Source: Natronospira elongata
GTDB lineage: Bacteria; Pseudomonadota; Gammaproteobacteria; Natronospirales; Natronospiraceae
DNA: 64,000 nucleotides
Direction of reading: 5' to 3'
NCBI RefSeq assembly: GCF_034931365.1
Contig: NZ_JAYGII010000010.1
Span: forward strand, 22,719 to 86,718
The notes beneath the pieces are model-generated. The model saw nothing but the letters and a program-made list of their open reading frames with translations, was not told the origin of the DNA and made no database searches. Below are positions 27,432 to 35,184 of the stretch, piece after piece; the stretch's first letter is position 1, and every line of letters starts with the position of its first letter. Both the position numbers and the translations under genes were made by a program.

Positions 27432-28510
27432 AGGACAATATCCGCCACAAGCTCGAACAACTGGAAGAGCGATTCCAGGAACTGGCCGGCCTGATGGCCG
27501 AACCGGATGCGGCCAGCAACCCGGATGATTTCCGTCGCCTGTCGCAGGAATATGCCCGACTGGAGCCGGTGATGACGGCCTTCCGCCAATACCGCCAGCA
27601 GGAAGCGGATCTGGCCGACGCCCGGGAAATGGCCGCCGACCCGGACCCGGCGGTGCGGGAAATGGGCGCCGAGGAGCTGGCCGCGGGGGAGTCGGAGCAG
27701 ACGCGACTGGAAGAGGAATTGCTGTCATTGATGGTCCCGCGCGACCCCCACGACGACAGCAATCTGTTCCTGGAAATCCGCGCCGGCACCGGCGGCGACG
27801 AAGCCGCCCTGTTCGCCGGCGACCTGTTCCGGATGTACTGCCGCTATGCCGAAACCAAGGGCTGGACGGTGGAGATCCTGAGCGAAAGCCCGGGTGAAGT
27901 CGGCGGCTACCGGGAAATCATCAGCCGGGTGGTGGGGAGCGAGGCCTATGCCCATCTCAAGTTCGAGTCCGGCGCCCACCGGGTCCAGCGGGTCCCCAAG
28001 ACCGAATCCCAGGGCCGGATCCACACCTCCGCCTGTACCGTGGCGGTAATCCCGGAAATCGAAGTGGACACCAGCGTGGAAATCAACAGCAATGACCTGC
28101 GGGTGGACACCTTCCGGGCCGCCGGGGCCGGTGGCCAGCACGTCAACAAGACCGACTCCGCGGTCCGGATCACCCACTTGCCCAGCGGCATCGTGGTGGA
28201 ATGCCAGGACGAACGCTCCCAGCACAAGAACCGGGCCCGCGCCCTATCCCTGCTGAAAGCCAAACTGGAAGCCGCCCGGGAACAGGAACAGCGCCAGAGC
28301 GAATCCGAAACCCGGCGCAAGCTCGTCGGCAGCGGCGACCGCTCCGAACGCATCCGCACCTACAACTTCCCCCAGGGCCGCGTCACCGACCACCGCATCA
28401 ACCTCACCCTCCACCAGCTCGACGGCATTCTCGAAGGCGAGCTGGATCCGGTTCTGGAGGCCTTGATGCAGGAAGATCACGCGGACCGGCTGGCGGAGAT
28501 GACTGGGTAG
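27428..28510 (+). CDS. prfA: Peptide chain release factor 1
   Basis: The 360-residue length is standard. The catalytic GGQ is in AAGAGGQHVNKTDSAVR, and the codon-recognition domain lies before it. It releases peptides at UAA and UAG. It is translationally coupled to hemA by a 4-base overlap. The modifying methyltransferase prmC, often next in line, is displaced by 4 kb here. The gene ends exactly where a stretch bounded by inverted repeats begins. Confidence 0.98.
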   Translation: MKDNIRHKLEQLEERFQELAGLMAEPDAASNPDDFRRLSQEYARLEPVMTAFRQYRQQEADLADAREMAADPDPAVREMGAEELAAGESEQTRLEEELLSLMVPRDPHDDSNLFLEIRAGTGGDEAALFAGDLFRMYCRYAETKGWTVEILSESPGEVGGYREIISRVVGSEAYAHLKFESGAHRVQRVPKTESQGRIHTSACTVAVIPEIEVDTSVEINSNDLRVDTFRAAGAGGQHVNKTDSAVRITHLPSGIVVECQDERSQHKNRARALSLLKAKLEAAREQEQRQSESETRRKLVGSGDRSERIRTYNFPQGRVTDHRINLTLHQLDGILEGELDPVLEALMQEDHADRLAEMTG

Positions 28511-28662
28511 AGCGGCGAGCTGGCCGCGCCGGCTGCGAGGCCTACTGTTTCCTGCAGAGCCTCGCGTATTCAAGCCACACGCAATCCACGGCGTTTCCGA
28601 AGCGGCACGGCATTGTCGCGTGCAAGGCCAGCTCGCTGCTCGAAGCTCGGAGCTCGCCGCTC
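28510..28662. repeat. Intergenic stretch bounded by a perfect 12-base inverted repeat
   Basis: GAGCGGCGAGCT at 28510-28521 is the exact reverse complement of AGCTCGCCGCTC at 28651-28662. Inside, GCGAGGC (28535-28541) pairs with GCCTCGC (28559-28565). No T-run follows, so this is not a standard terminator. It fills the whole gap between the convergent prfA and 2OG-oxygenase genes. Confidence 0.55.
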
Positions 28663-28663
28663 C

Positions 28664-29248
28664 CTAATCCCTCCTAAACCACCCCACCAAGGACAATCTA
28701 TCCCGCTGGGTGGTGATGACTTCGTGGGGCAGGCTGTCGCTCAGGAAAATGACCAGGCGGCCGGGGGCGGGGAAGATGTCCACCGGGTCGGCGGCATCAG
28801 GGTAGAGGCGGAGCTGGCCGCCGTATTCGGAGCGCCAGCGGGGATTGAGGTAGAAGACGGTGGAGACGACGCGGGCGTCGTCGTCTCGGAAGCGGTCAAT
28901 GTGGCGGCCGTAGCGGGCGCCGGGGGGATAGAGCGCGTAGTGGCCTTCCCAGCCGCGAATGCCCAGATAAAGCTCGCGGTTGAGGGTCTCGCGCAGGGCC
29001 GAGAGTTGCTCGAACCAGACCGCCTCGCTGCCCCGTGCCCGGCTGGGGTCGAGCCAGCAGAGTCGGTCGCCGCGGATGGCCTTGACCCGGGCACGGCCGG
29101 CGGCACGGCCCACGGCGGCATCACGGAAACTGCCGCGCTTCTGACGCCGGTAGAGGGTCCGGCGCAGACGGGCAACCGTCTCCGCCGGGAGAAAGTCATC
29201 GATGACGCCCCAGCCGGGACCGGCCAGGGCGTCCACCAGCGACTTCAT
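28664..29248 (-). CDS. 2OG-Fe(II) oxygenase (prolyl-4-hydroxylase-like)
   Basis: The 194-residue cytosolic protein has the iron site H116-x-D118 (YGRHIDRF) and H175 (SLPHEV), and Arg184 for 2-oxoglutarate in RLSLVGWFRR. STVFYLN lies just before the second half of the jelly roll. This belongs to the P4Hc group that includes PHD-like hydroxylases acting on proteins such as EF-Tu, or on small substrates. The target is unknown. It ends 15 bases before the upstream SseB-like gene's stop, so the two are probably cotranscribed. Confidence 0.88.
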   Translation of the reverse strand: MKSLVDALAGPGWGVIDDFLPAETVARLRRTLYRRQKRGSFRDAAVGRAAGRARVKAIRGDRLCWLDPSRARGSEAVWFEQLSALRETLNRELYLGIRGWEGHYALYPPGARYGRHIDRFRDDDARVVSTVFYLNPRWRSEYGGQLRLYPDAADPVDIFPAPGRLVIFLSDSLPHEVITTQRDRLSLVGWFRRD

Positions 29249-29262
29249 GGGCGCCAGCCCGC

Positions 29263-29760
29263 TCAGTGGCTTTGCGGCTCGCTACCGCCCTGGCCTTCAT
29301 CGGCTTCCGGCGCGGGAATGTTCTGCAGCCAGCCCTGGCCGAACTCGCGCTTGAGAGAGCGCACACCCTTGGCGGTCACCTGAATGCCAACGGTCAATCC
29401 CGGGTTGATCACCAGGCCCATGTCATCGCGCATATTGTCCAGCAGGATGGGGGCCGGGAATCGCGTGGGATGCTCGAAACCCTCCTGCTTGCGGCAGAAG
29501 TCCTCGGTGCGTTCCTCGGCGGTGAACACGGTCAGCAACTGGCCGCCTTCCTTGTCCGTGACCATCAGGCCCTGGACGTCGTTAAGGCGGTCGCCCGGCT
29601 GGACCGGCTGGTTCATGACCATGTACAGCGGCGAGCGCAACAGGCACTGGAAGATGGTGCCCAGGGAGACCTTGCCGTCACGGCCGGCCTGAATCAGGAA
29701 TTCCAGTTCATTGCGGGCTTCAAAATCCTCCTGCCCGGCTGCCTTTTCTTGCTCCGACAT
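29263..29760 (-). CDS. SseB-family protein
   Basis: The product has 165 residues from the ATG at 29760, preceded by GGGGAG. The first in-frame start would run back into the neighbouring gene. The layout of NELEFLI, FQCLLRSPLYMVMNQP, LLTVFTAEERTEDF and MGLVINPGLTVGIQVTAKGV matches the SseB N-terminal domain (enhanced serine sensitivity protein). SseB binds or regulates serine-related metabolism in E. coli, but its mechanism is poorly known. It follows the CGL gene by 40 bases, which fits a link to serine and cysteine. Confidence 0.85.
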   Translation of the reverse strand: MSEQEKAAGQEDFEARNELEFLIQAGRDGKVSLGTIFQCLLRSPLYMVMNQPVQPGDRLNDVQGLMVTDKEGGQLLTVFTAEERTEDFCRKQEGFEHPTRFPAPILLDNMRDDMGLVINPGLTVGIQVTAKGVRSLKREFGQGWLQNIPAPEADEGQGGSEPQSH

Positions 29761-29800
29761 TATCTCTTGCTCCCCTAAATGAAAGTGAGATTTAAACGCC

Positions 29801-30973
29801 CTACGCCTTGATCGCCGACAGGGCATGTTCCAGGTCGGCCTTGAGGTCGTCCAGATCCTCAATACCCACCGAAAGACGAATCAGGGTATCGCTGATACCC
29901 AGTGCCTCGCGCTTGTCCCGGGGGACGGAGGCGTGGGTCATGATGGCCGGGTGCTCGATCAGACTTTCCACCCCGCCCAGGCTCTCGGCCAGGGAAAACA
30001 GCTCGGTATTTTCCAGAAAGCTGCGCGCCTGATCCAGGCCGCCCTTGAGCCAGATGGTAATCATGCCGCCAAAGCCCTTCATCTGACGCCGGGCCAGTTC
30101 GTGCTGGGGATGGCTCTCCAACCCCGGATAGGCGACCTTTTCCACCTCCGGCCGGGCTTCCAGCCACTGGGCCAGTTCCAGCGCACTCTGGCAGTGGCGT
30201 TCCATGCGCAGGGCCAGGGTCTTGAGCCCGCGCAGGGCGAGGAAGCTGTCAAAGGGGCCACTGACGGCACCCACGGAGTTCTGCAGGTAGGCCAGCTGAT
30301 CGGCCAGATCCTGGTTATCGCCCACCACGACCACACCCCCGACCATGTCGGAATGACCGTTGAGATACTTTGTGGCCGAGTGCATCACCATGTCGAAACC
30401 CTGGGTCAGCGGCTGCTGTACACAGGGCGTGGCGAAGGTGTTGTCGGCGACAGTCAGCAGCTTGTGGCGACGACCGATCTCCGCGATGGCCTCCAGGTCC
30501 ACCAGCTTGAGCACCGGATTGGTGGGGGTCTCCACCCAGATCATGCGGGTCTCGGGACGAATGGCGGCTTCCACTGCGGATGGATCGCGCATGTCCACAA
30601 AGCTGAAATCCAGATTGGCGGAGCGCTTGCGGACGTTCTCGAACAGGCGATAGGTACCGCCGTAGAGATCGTCCATGCAGATCACATGGCTGCCCGCGTC
30701 CAGAAGCTCCAGGATGGTGCCGGTGGCCGCCATGCCCGAGGCAAAGGCGAAGCCGTGGCTGCCTTCCTCCAGATCGGCCACGCAGGCCTCATAGGCGCTG
30801 CGGGTGGGGTTCTGGGTACGGGAGTACTCATAGCCCTGGTGCTCCCCCGGGCTGGACTGCACGTAGGTGGAGCTGGCGTAGATGGGGGTCATGATGGCGC
30901 CGGTGCTGGGATCCGGCCGCTGACCGGCATGGATTCCCCGCGTGGCCAGACCGTGACGCTTCTTGTCCGACAT
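29801..30973 (-). CDS. Cystathionine gamma-lyase (Cys/Met metabolism PLP enzyme)
   Basis: The product has 390 residues from the ATG at 30973, chosen for AAGGAAAG upstream. The PLP Lys202 lies in HSATKYLNGHSD, and EYSRTQNPTR and FASGMAA are the family signatures. Cystathionine gamma-synthase, beta-lyase and gamma-lyase share this fold. Its place ten bases after a cystathionine beta-synthase gene makes gamma-lyase (cystathionine to cysteine, 2-oxobutyrate and ammonia) the best reading. Together the pair makes cysteine from homocysteine. Confidence 0.93.
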   Translation of the reverse strand: MSDKKRHGLATRGIHAGQRPDPSTGAIMTPIYASSTYVQSSPGEHQGYEYSRTQNPTRSAYEACVADLEEGSHGFAFASGMAATGTILELLDAGSHVICMDDLYGGTYRLFENVRKRSANLDFSFVDMRDPSAVEAAIRPETRMIWVETPTNPVLKLVDLEAIAEIGRRHKLLTVADNTFATPCVQQPLTQGFDMVMHSATKYLNGHSDMVGGVVVVGDNQDLADQLAYLQNSVGAVSGPFDSFLALRGLKTLALRMERHCQSALELAQWLEARPEVEKVAYPGLESHPQHELARRQMKGFGGMITIWLKGGLDQARSFLENTELFSLAESLGGVESLIEHPAIMTHASVPRDKREALGISDTLIRLSVGIEDLDDLKADLEHALSAIKA

Positions 30974-30983
30974 ATCGCTTTCC

Positions 30984-32357
30984 TTACTCTTCAATGACAT
31001 TGCCCCGGCGCAGGTAACCCAGCAGATCACTGCGGGTCACCATGCCGAGGAAGTGTGAGTCGCGCACCACCGCCAGTGCGGTGTCGATTTCCAGGCGTTC
31101 AGCCAACTGGACCATGGGCAGATCCACTTCCACGGTGGGGAAGCTGGGATTCATGATCTCGCCCACCAGGCTGTCGAAACCCTTTTCCGAGCCCCTGACC
31201 GCATGGATCAGATCGCCCTCGTTGACCCCGCCCAACAGCCGGTCACCCTCCACGACCGGTAGTTGGGAGAAGCCGTTATCGCGCATCCGCTTGTGGGCGG
31301 TGGCCACCGTGTCCTGACGGGATACCGCCACCGTCGCCCGGTCTTCATGGGGCCGGCTGATCAGGTCCCGGAGGTCGCCGTGGGCGGGGCGCTCGATGAA
31401 GCCCTGCTCCCACATCCAGAAGTCGTTGTAGAGGCGGGAAATGTAACGATTCCCGGTGTCACAGGCCAGGGTCACCACATTCTTGGGCTCACTCTGCTCG
31501 CGGCAGTAACGGAGAGCCGCGGCCAGCAGGGTTCCGCTGGAGGAGCCTGCCATGATGCCTTCCTCGGAGAGCAGGCGGCGGGCGGTAAGAAAGGCCTCCC
31601 GGTCGGGAACGGCATAGGCCTTCTTGACGAAGCTGAGGTCGGCCACATCCGGGATGAAATCCTCGCCGATGCCCTCCACCAGCCAGGAACCGGCTTCACC
31701 CAGTTCCCCTTCATTGATGTAGCGAGTCAGCACCGAACCCTCGGGGTCGGCGACGATCAATTCCACCTCCGGCGCATGCTCCCGAAACCAGCGACCCAAA
31801 CCAGTCACCGTGCCGGAACTGCCAACCCCGATGACCACCGCATCTACCTTGCCGTCCAGCTGTTCATAAATTTCCGGCGCGGTGGTGCGCTCGTGGGCCA
31901 GGGCATTATCCGGATTGCCGAACTGGTTGATGAAATAGGCATTGCGCTCTTCGGCAACACGGAGGGCCAGATCCTGGTAATACTCCGGGTGGCCCTTGGC
32001 CACATCCGAGCGGGTCAGGATGACTTCGGCTCCCATGGCCCGGCAACTGGCGATCTTCTCCGGGCTCATCTTGTCAGGAATCACCAGCACCAGGGGATAG
32101 CCCTTCTGGCGAGCCACCAGGGCAAGGCCAAGACCGGTGTTGCCGGCGGTACCTTCGACAATGGTGTCACCGGGCTTGAGATCGCCCCGCTTCTCCGCCT
32201 CTTCGATCATGGTCCGGGCGATCCGGTCCTTGACCGAATGGGCCGGGTTGTTCAGTTCCAGCTTGGCGAACAGACGACAGGGGCCGGTATCCAGCCGCGT
32301 CAGTTCCACCATGGGCGTGCGCCCGATCATCTCGAGCGCATTGCGATAAATCTGCAT
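30984..32357 (-). CDS. cbs: Cystathionine beta-synthase with C-terminal CBS domain pair
   Basis: The product has 457 residues from the ATG at 32357, with GGGAGG six bases before it. Much longer in-frame upstream codons overlap prmC and are non-coding. The PLP Lys43 is in NPAHSVKDRIA, and the phosphate loop reads GTAGNTGLGLALVA. Residues about 330-450 are two CBS modules (QLPVVEGDRLLGGVNEGDL, FLGMVTRSDLL), as in the S-adenosylmethionine-regulated enzymes. It condenses serine with homocysteine. No haem-binding N-terminus is present. Confidence 0.94.
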   Translation of the reverse strand: MQIYRNALEMIGRTPMVELTRLDTGPCRLFAKLELNNPAHSVKDRIARTMIEEAEKRGDLKPGDTIVEGTAGNTGLGLALVARQKGYPLVLVIPDKMSPEKIASCRAMGAEVILTRSDVAKGHPEYYQDLALRVAEERNAYFINQFGNPDNALAHERTTAPEIYEQLDGKVDAVVIGVGSSGTVTGLGRWFREHAPEVELIVADPEGSVLTRYINEGELGEAGSWLVEGIGEDFIPDVADLSFVKKAYAVPDREAFLTARRLLSEEGIMAGSSSGTLLAAALRYCREQSEPKNVVTLACDTGNRYISRLYNDFWMWEQGFIERPAHGDLRDLISRPHEDRATVAVSRQDTVATAHKRMRDNGFSQLPVVEGDRLLGGVNEGDLIHAVRGSEKGFDSLVGEIMNPSFPTVEVDLPMVQLAERLEIDTALAVVRDSHFLGMVTRSDLLGYLRRGNVIEE

Positions 32358-32498
32358 GCAGCCTCCCGCAGGCGAACAGGAAAACAGCGGTTGCAGGCCA
32401 AGGGGGTGCATTGGCCCAGGCCAACCGCCAGTCGCAAAGGCGCATATTGTACGGCATGGCCAGGAGCTTTGCCTCGCCAGCTTGCGTACAATGTGGGG

Positions 32499-33377
32499 AT
32501 GCGAGAAATACCCCCAGACAGCAGGTCTCAAACGGCCACCATCAGCGAGCTGCTCAGTCGGGGCGAGACCCTGCTCCAGGGCACGACCCCCGATCCCCGT
32601 CGCGAGGCCCGCCTGCTGCTGCGCCATGCCAGCGGCCTGGGCGATGCCCAGATCATGGCCTTCCCGGAGCGACAGCTGACAGCGGCGGAGGCCGAGCGCT
32701 ATCTCGCCTGGGTCCGGCGACGGGCCCGGCATGAACCGATTGCCCACCTGCTGGGCTGGCGTGATTTCCGGCAACTCAGCCTGCGGGTCGATGCCAATAC
32801 CCTGATTCCCCGCCCGGAGACCGAGTTGCTGGTGGATCTGGCTCTTGATCTGATGCCGGCCGGGGGAGTACGCGCACTGGATCTGGGCACCGGCAGCGGT
32901 GCCATTGCCCTGTGCCTGGCTGACGAACGCCCCGCATGGTCGGTCAGCGCCAGTGATGAGAGCGCGGCGGCCCTCAGCGTGGCCCGGGATAATGCCCAGC
33001 GGCTGGGCCTGAAGCTCCGCCTGCTGGAAGGCGACTGGTTCGAGCCAGTTACGGGGGAGCGTTTCGACCTGATCGTTTCCAATCCGCCCTATATTCCCGA
33101 ACAGGACCCTCACCTGGCGCAGGGCGATCTGCCCCACGAACCCCGCACCGCCCTGGCCGCGGGCGATGATGGCCTGGATGACCTGCGCCGGATCATCCGC
33201 GAGGCCCCGGCCCAGCTGACCCCCAACGGCCGACTGATGCTGGAGCACGGTCATGACCAGGGACCGGCCGTGCGGGCGCTGCTGGATGCAGCCGGTCTGA
33301 TCGAGATCGCGACCCACCGCGATCTGGCCGGCCGGGAACGGATATCCACTGCCCGCCGGGGAGGCGATACCGGCTAG
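32499..33377 (+). CDS. prmC: Release factor glutamine N5-methyltransferase
   Basis: The product has 292 residues from the ATG at 32499. The SAM-binding loop is ALDLGTGSGAIAL, and the Gln-binding NPPY starts at Asn195. The N-terminal helical bundle for RF recognition has PRREARLLLRH and the domain linker IPRPETELL. It methylates the GGQ glutamine of RF1 and RF2. It is divergent from cbs and no longer adjacent to prfA. Confidence 0.97.
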   Translation: MREIPPDSRSQTATISELLSRGETLLQGTTPDPRREARLLLRHASGLGDAQIMAFPERQLTAAEAERYLAWVRRRARHEPIAHLLGWRDFRQLSLRVDANTLIPRPETELLVDLALDLMPAGGVRALDLGTGSGAIALCLADERPAWSVSASDESAAALSVARDNAQRLGLKLRLLEGDWFEPVTGERFDLIVSNPPYIPEQDPHLAQGDLPHEPRTALAAGDDGLDDLRRIIREAPAQLTPNGRLMLEHGHDQGPAVRALLDAAGLIEIATHRDLAGRERISTARRGGDTG

Positions 33378-33401
33378 CCGCGCGAAATGCTGCCAAATGA
33401 T

Positions 33402-33418
33402 AGCAAAAAGCTATCTGG
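33402..33418 (+). repeat. Small hairpin after prmC
   Basis: GATAGC and GCTATC pair around AAAAA. It lies in an AT-rich patch (about 33390-33480) that contrasts with the GC-rich surroundings. No T-run follows. Confidence 0.4.
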
Positions 33419-33474
33419 GCAATGCAATTATTTATGCGCACATTCGCTAATATTAACTTGCTTTTGTACAAAGC

Positions 33475-33483
33475 TGGTATAGA
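33475..33483 (+). promoter_or_regulatory. Extended -10 promoter upstream of candidate sRNA
   Basis: TGGTATAGA is an extended -10 element (TG-N-TATAGA). The best upstream -35 candidates (AACTTG at 17, TTGCTT at 14 bases) are weak, which is common when the -10 is extended. Confidence 0.5.
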
Positions 33484-33686
33484 CTTGAACTCAAGTCCGG
33501 CAACGATCCGGACCCGCCGGATCCATCGTGACTCCCCCTCACCCGGATCCGGCTGCCGCCAACAGTCCCCAAGCAGGCGGCAACAAGAAGCCGGGGCTAC
33601 CCGGCCGCCCTTCCGACAGGCGAGCGACGGCAAGGATGCCACCAAGCAACTACCCCAACGGGGCCCGCAAGGGCCCCGCTTTTTTT
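33484..33686 (+). ncRNA. Candidate structured small RNA, unknown family
   Basis: These about 200 bases have an extended -10 box before them and a strong terminator at the end. They contain several stems: GATCCGG/CCGGATC, GCCGCC/GGCGGC, GCCGGG/CCCGGC and GGCA-AGGA-TGCC at 33629-33640, the last a classic CsrA/RsmA-type GGA loop. C-rich single-stranded candidates (CTCCCCC, GTCCCC, TACCCC) could pair with Shine-Dalgarno sites. No open frame looks coding. A long untranslated leader of moeB is an alternative, though the terminator would then act as an attenuator. Confidence 0.5.
33657..33686 (+). terminator. Rho-independent terminator before moeB
   Basis: The stem CGGGGCCC/GGGCCCCG (33659-33678) with loop GCAA is followed by CTTTTTTT on the plus strand. 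It ends transcription from prmC or from the candidate sRNA. Confidence 0.92.
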
Positions 33687-33729
33687 GCCATGTAAAATAG
33701 TCGCCCACGCATTGGCCCCGGAGAAGCGG

Positions 33730-34470
33730 ATGGACCGACTTCGCTATGCCCGACATCTGTCACTGCCGGAATTCGGCGAGGACGCCCAGAGCGAACTGGG
33801 CCGCTCCACCGCCCTGATCGTCGGCATGGGTGGCCTGAGCAATCCATCTGCCGCCTATCTGGCCGCCGCCGGGATCGGCCGGCTGATTCTGGCCGATTTC
33901 GATAGTGTCGACACCGCCAACCTGCAACGCCAGATCCTGTTCGATAGCACCCAGGTGGGTCATGACAAGGCGCAGGCAGCCCGTGACCGCCTGCTGGCCC
34001 TGAACCCGGCGGTGGCGATCGACTGTGAGCGTGAGCGGCTGGACGATGCCAACCTGGACAGGCTGCTGCCAGAAGTGGATGTCATCCTCGACGGCAGTGA
34101 CAATTTCCCCACCCGCTTCGCGGTCAATCGCGCCGCTGTTCGCCATGGAAGGCCTTTGGTTTCCGGGGCCGCGATTCGCTGGCAGGGCCAGGTGGCGGTC
34201 TTCGACAGCCGCCATGGTGGCTGCTATGCCTGCCTCTTTGACGAGGCTGCCGCTGACGATGACATGGGGGACTGCGCCAGCAACGGGGTGCTGGGCCCTC
34301 TGGTGGGTGTGATTGGTGCCATGCAGGCGGTCGAGGCCATCAAGCTGCTCACCGGGCGCGGTGAGGCTTTGCAGGACCGCCTGTTACGCTATGATGCCCA
34401 TTCTGGCCGCTGGCGAGAGACCCGCTTTGCCCGGGATCCCCTCTGCCCGGTCTGTGGCCGGCGAAACTGA
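33730..34470 (+). CDS. moeB: Molybdopterin-synthase adenylyltransferase MoeB/ThiF family
   Basis: The product has 246 residues from the ATG at 33730 (GGAGAAG upstream). It has NLQRQILF, DGSDNFPTR and PLVSGAAIR of the E1-like fold, and the zinc pairs CYAC and CPVC. The nucleotide loop reads GMGGLSNP, with Ser where most members have Gly (GGLG). The gene lies near prmC as in E. coli-like and Pseudomonas-like orders. It adenylates the C-terminal Gly of MoaD or ThiS; which one is not decidable here. Confidence 0.88.
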   Translation: MDRLRYARHLSLPEFGEDAQSELGRSTALIVGMGGLSNPSAAYLAAAGIGRLILADFDSVDTANLQRQILFDSTQVGHDKAQAARDRLLALNPAVAIDCERERLDDANLDRLLPEVDVILDGSDNFPTRFAVNRAAVRHGRPLVSGAAIRWQGQVAVFDSRHGGCYACLFDEAAADDDMGDCASNGVLGPLVGVIGAMQAVEAIKLLTGRGEALQDRLLRYDAHSGRWRETRFARDPLCPVCGRRN

Positions 34471-34501
34471 CCTGACAATCACCTGGCGCTGGAGATCCGG
34501 T

Positions 34502-35002
34502 ATGAGTGAGTCAATTGCGGAAACAAGCGACCCCTTGCAGCTTCTGGAAAGGGAAGACAGCGTCGAGGCCCTTCAGCGCTATCTGCTCGATTGCATTCCG
34601 CTGCTCCAGCATATGAATGTGAGCGTCAATCGAATTGACCGTGAGGCGGTACGTATCGCGGCACCACTGGCGCCCAACAGCAACCACATCGGCACCGCCT
34701 TCGGCGGCAGCCTCCACGGCCTTGGCACGCTGGCTGCCTGGGGTCTTCTGTGGGTGCTGCTGAGGGACCAGCCCGATGTCAGCCTGGTGATTCGCGACAG
34801 CAGCATGCGCTACCTGGAACCGGCCAAGGATGATCTGGTGGCGGTCTGCGAGACCCCCAATGTAGGCCTGGTCACCCAGTTCCTGCGGGGCATCCAGCGT
34901 CGCAGCAAATCCGCCATCGAACTCCAGGCCCGAGTGGAAAGCGCCGGCCGGACCTGCGCCGAGTTCCGCGGCGTTTTTGTTGCCATTCGCGCCAGGAAGT
35001 AG
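34502..35002 (+). CDS. YiiD C-terminal-type thioesterase
   Basis: The product has 166 residues. The ATG at 34502 follows GGAGA, 31 bases after moeB. The hot-dog-fold region shows APLAPNSNHIGTAFGGSLHGL, then an RDSSMRYLEPAKDDL block, as in the YiiD_C family. E. coli FabY/YiiD links this domain to an acetyltransferase and acts in fatty-acid initiation; here the domain stands alone. The substrate is unknown. Confidence 0.85.
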   Translation: MSESIAETSDPLQLLEREDSVEALQRYLLDCIPLLQHMNVSVNRIDREAVRIAAPLAPNSNHIGTAFGGSLHGLGTLAAWGLLWVLLRDQPDVSLVIRDSSMRYLEPAKDDLVAVCETPNVGLVTQFLRGIQRRSKSAIELQARVESAGRTCAEFRGVFVAIRARK

Positions 35003-35078
35003 CCCCGACGCAGACACCCTCCTCCCGGGCCCCCTTCTTATCCCCCGTTTGGGGGAGAGACATTGCCACACCACGTCC

Positions 35079-35097
35079 CTACACTTCGTTGGTGTAG
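35079..35097. repeat. Hairpin upstream of VWA lipoprotein gene
   Basis: CTACAC and GTGTAG surround TTCGTTG. Flanking CCACACCAC and GCGGTGG extend it as an imperfect stem (35067-35108). It could be an operator or a leader structure. Confidence 0.35.
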
Positions 35098-35184
35098 TGC
35101 TGCGGTGGACGCGGCAGTACGTGATCCAAGGATCCGCATAACAGACAACACGTTTCTCGCGGAGGGAAACAGGGAGGAGTACAG

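Noticed and set aside
30984..33317. 777-codon version of cystathionine beta-synthase starting at 33317
   Set aside because: The extra 320 codons run antisense over prmC; the ATG at 32357 with GGGAGG gives the normal family length.
33422..33700. 92-codon plus-strand open frame over the candidate sRNA
   Set aside because: It reads straight through a strong terminator, is Arg/Pro/Ser-rich and has no ribosome site.
33193..33756. 187-codon minus-strand open frame over the prmC-moeB gap
   Set aside because: It overlaps the ends of two real genes and the terminator, and its composition is not protein-like.
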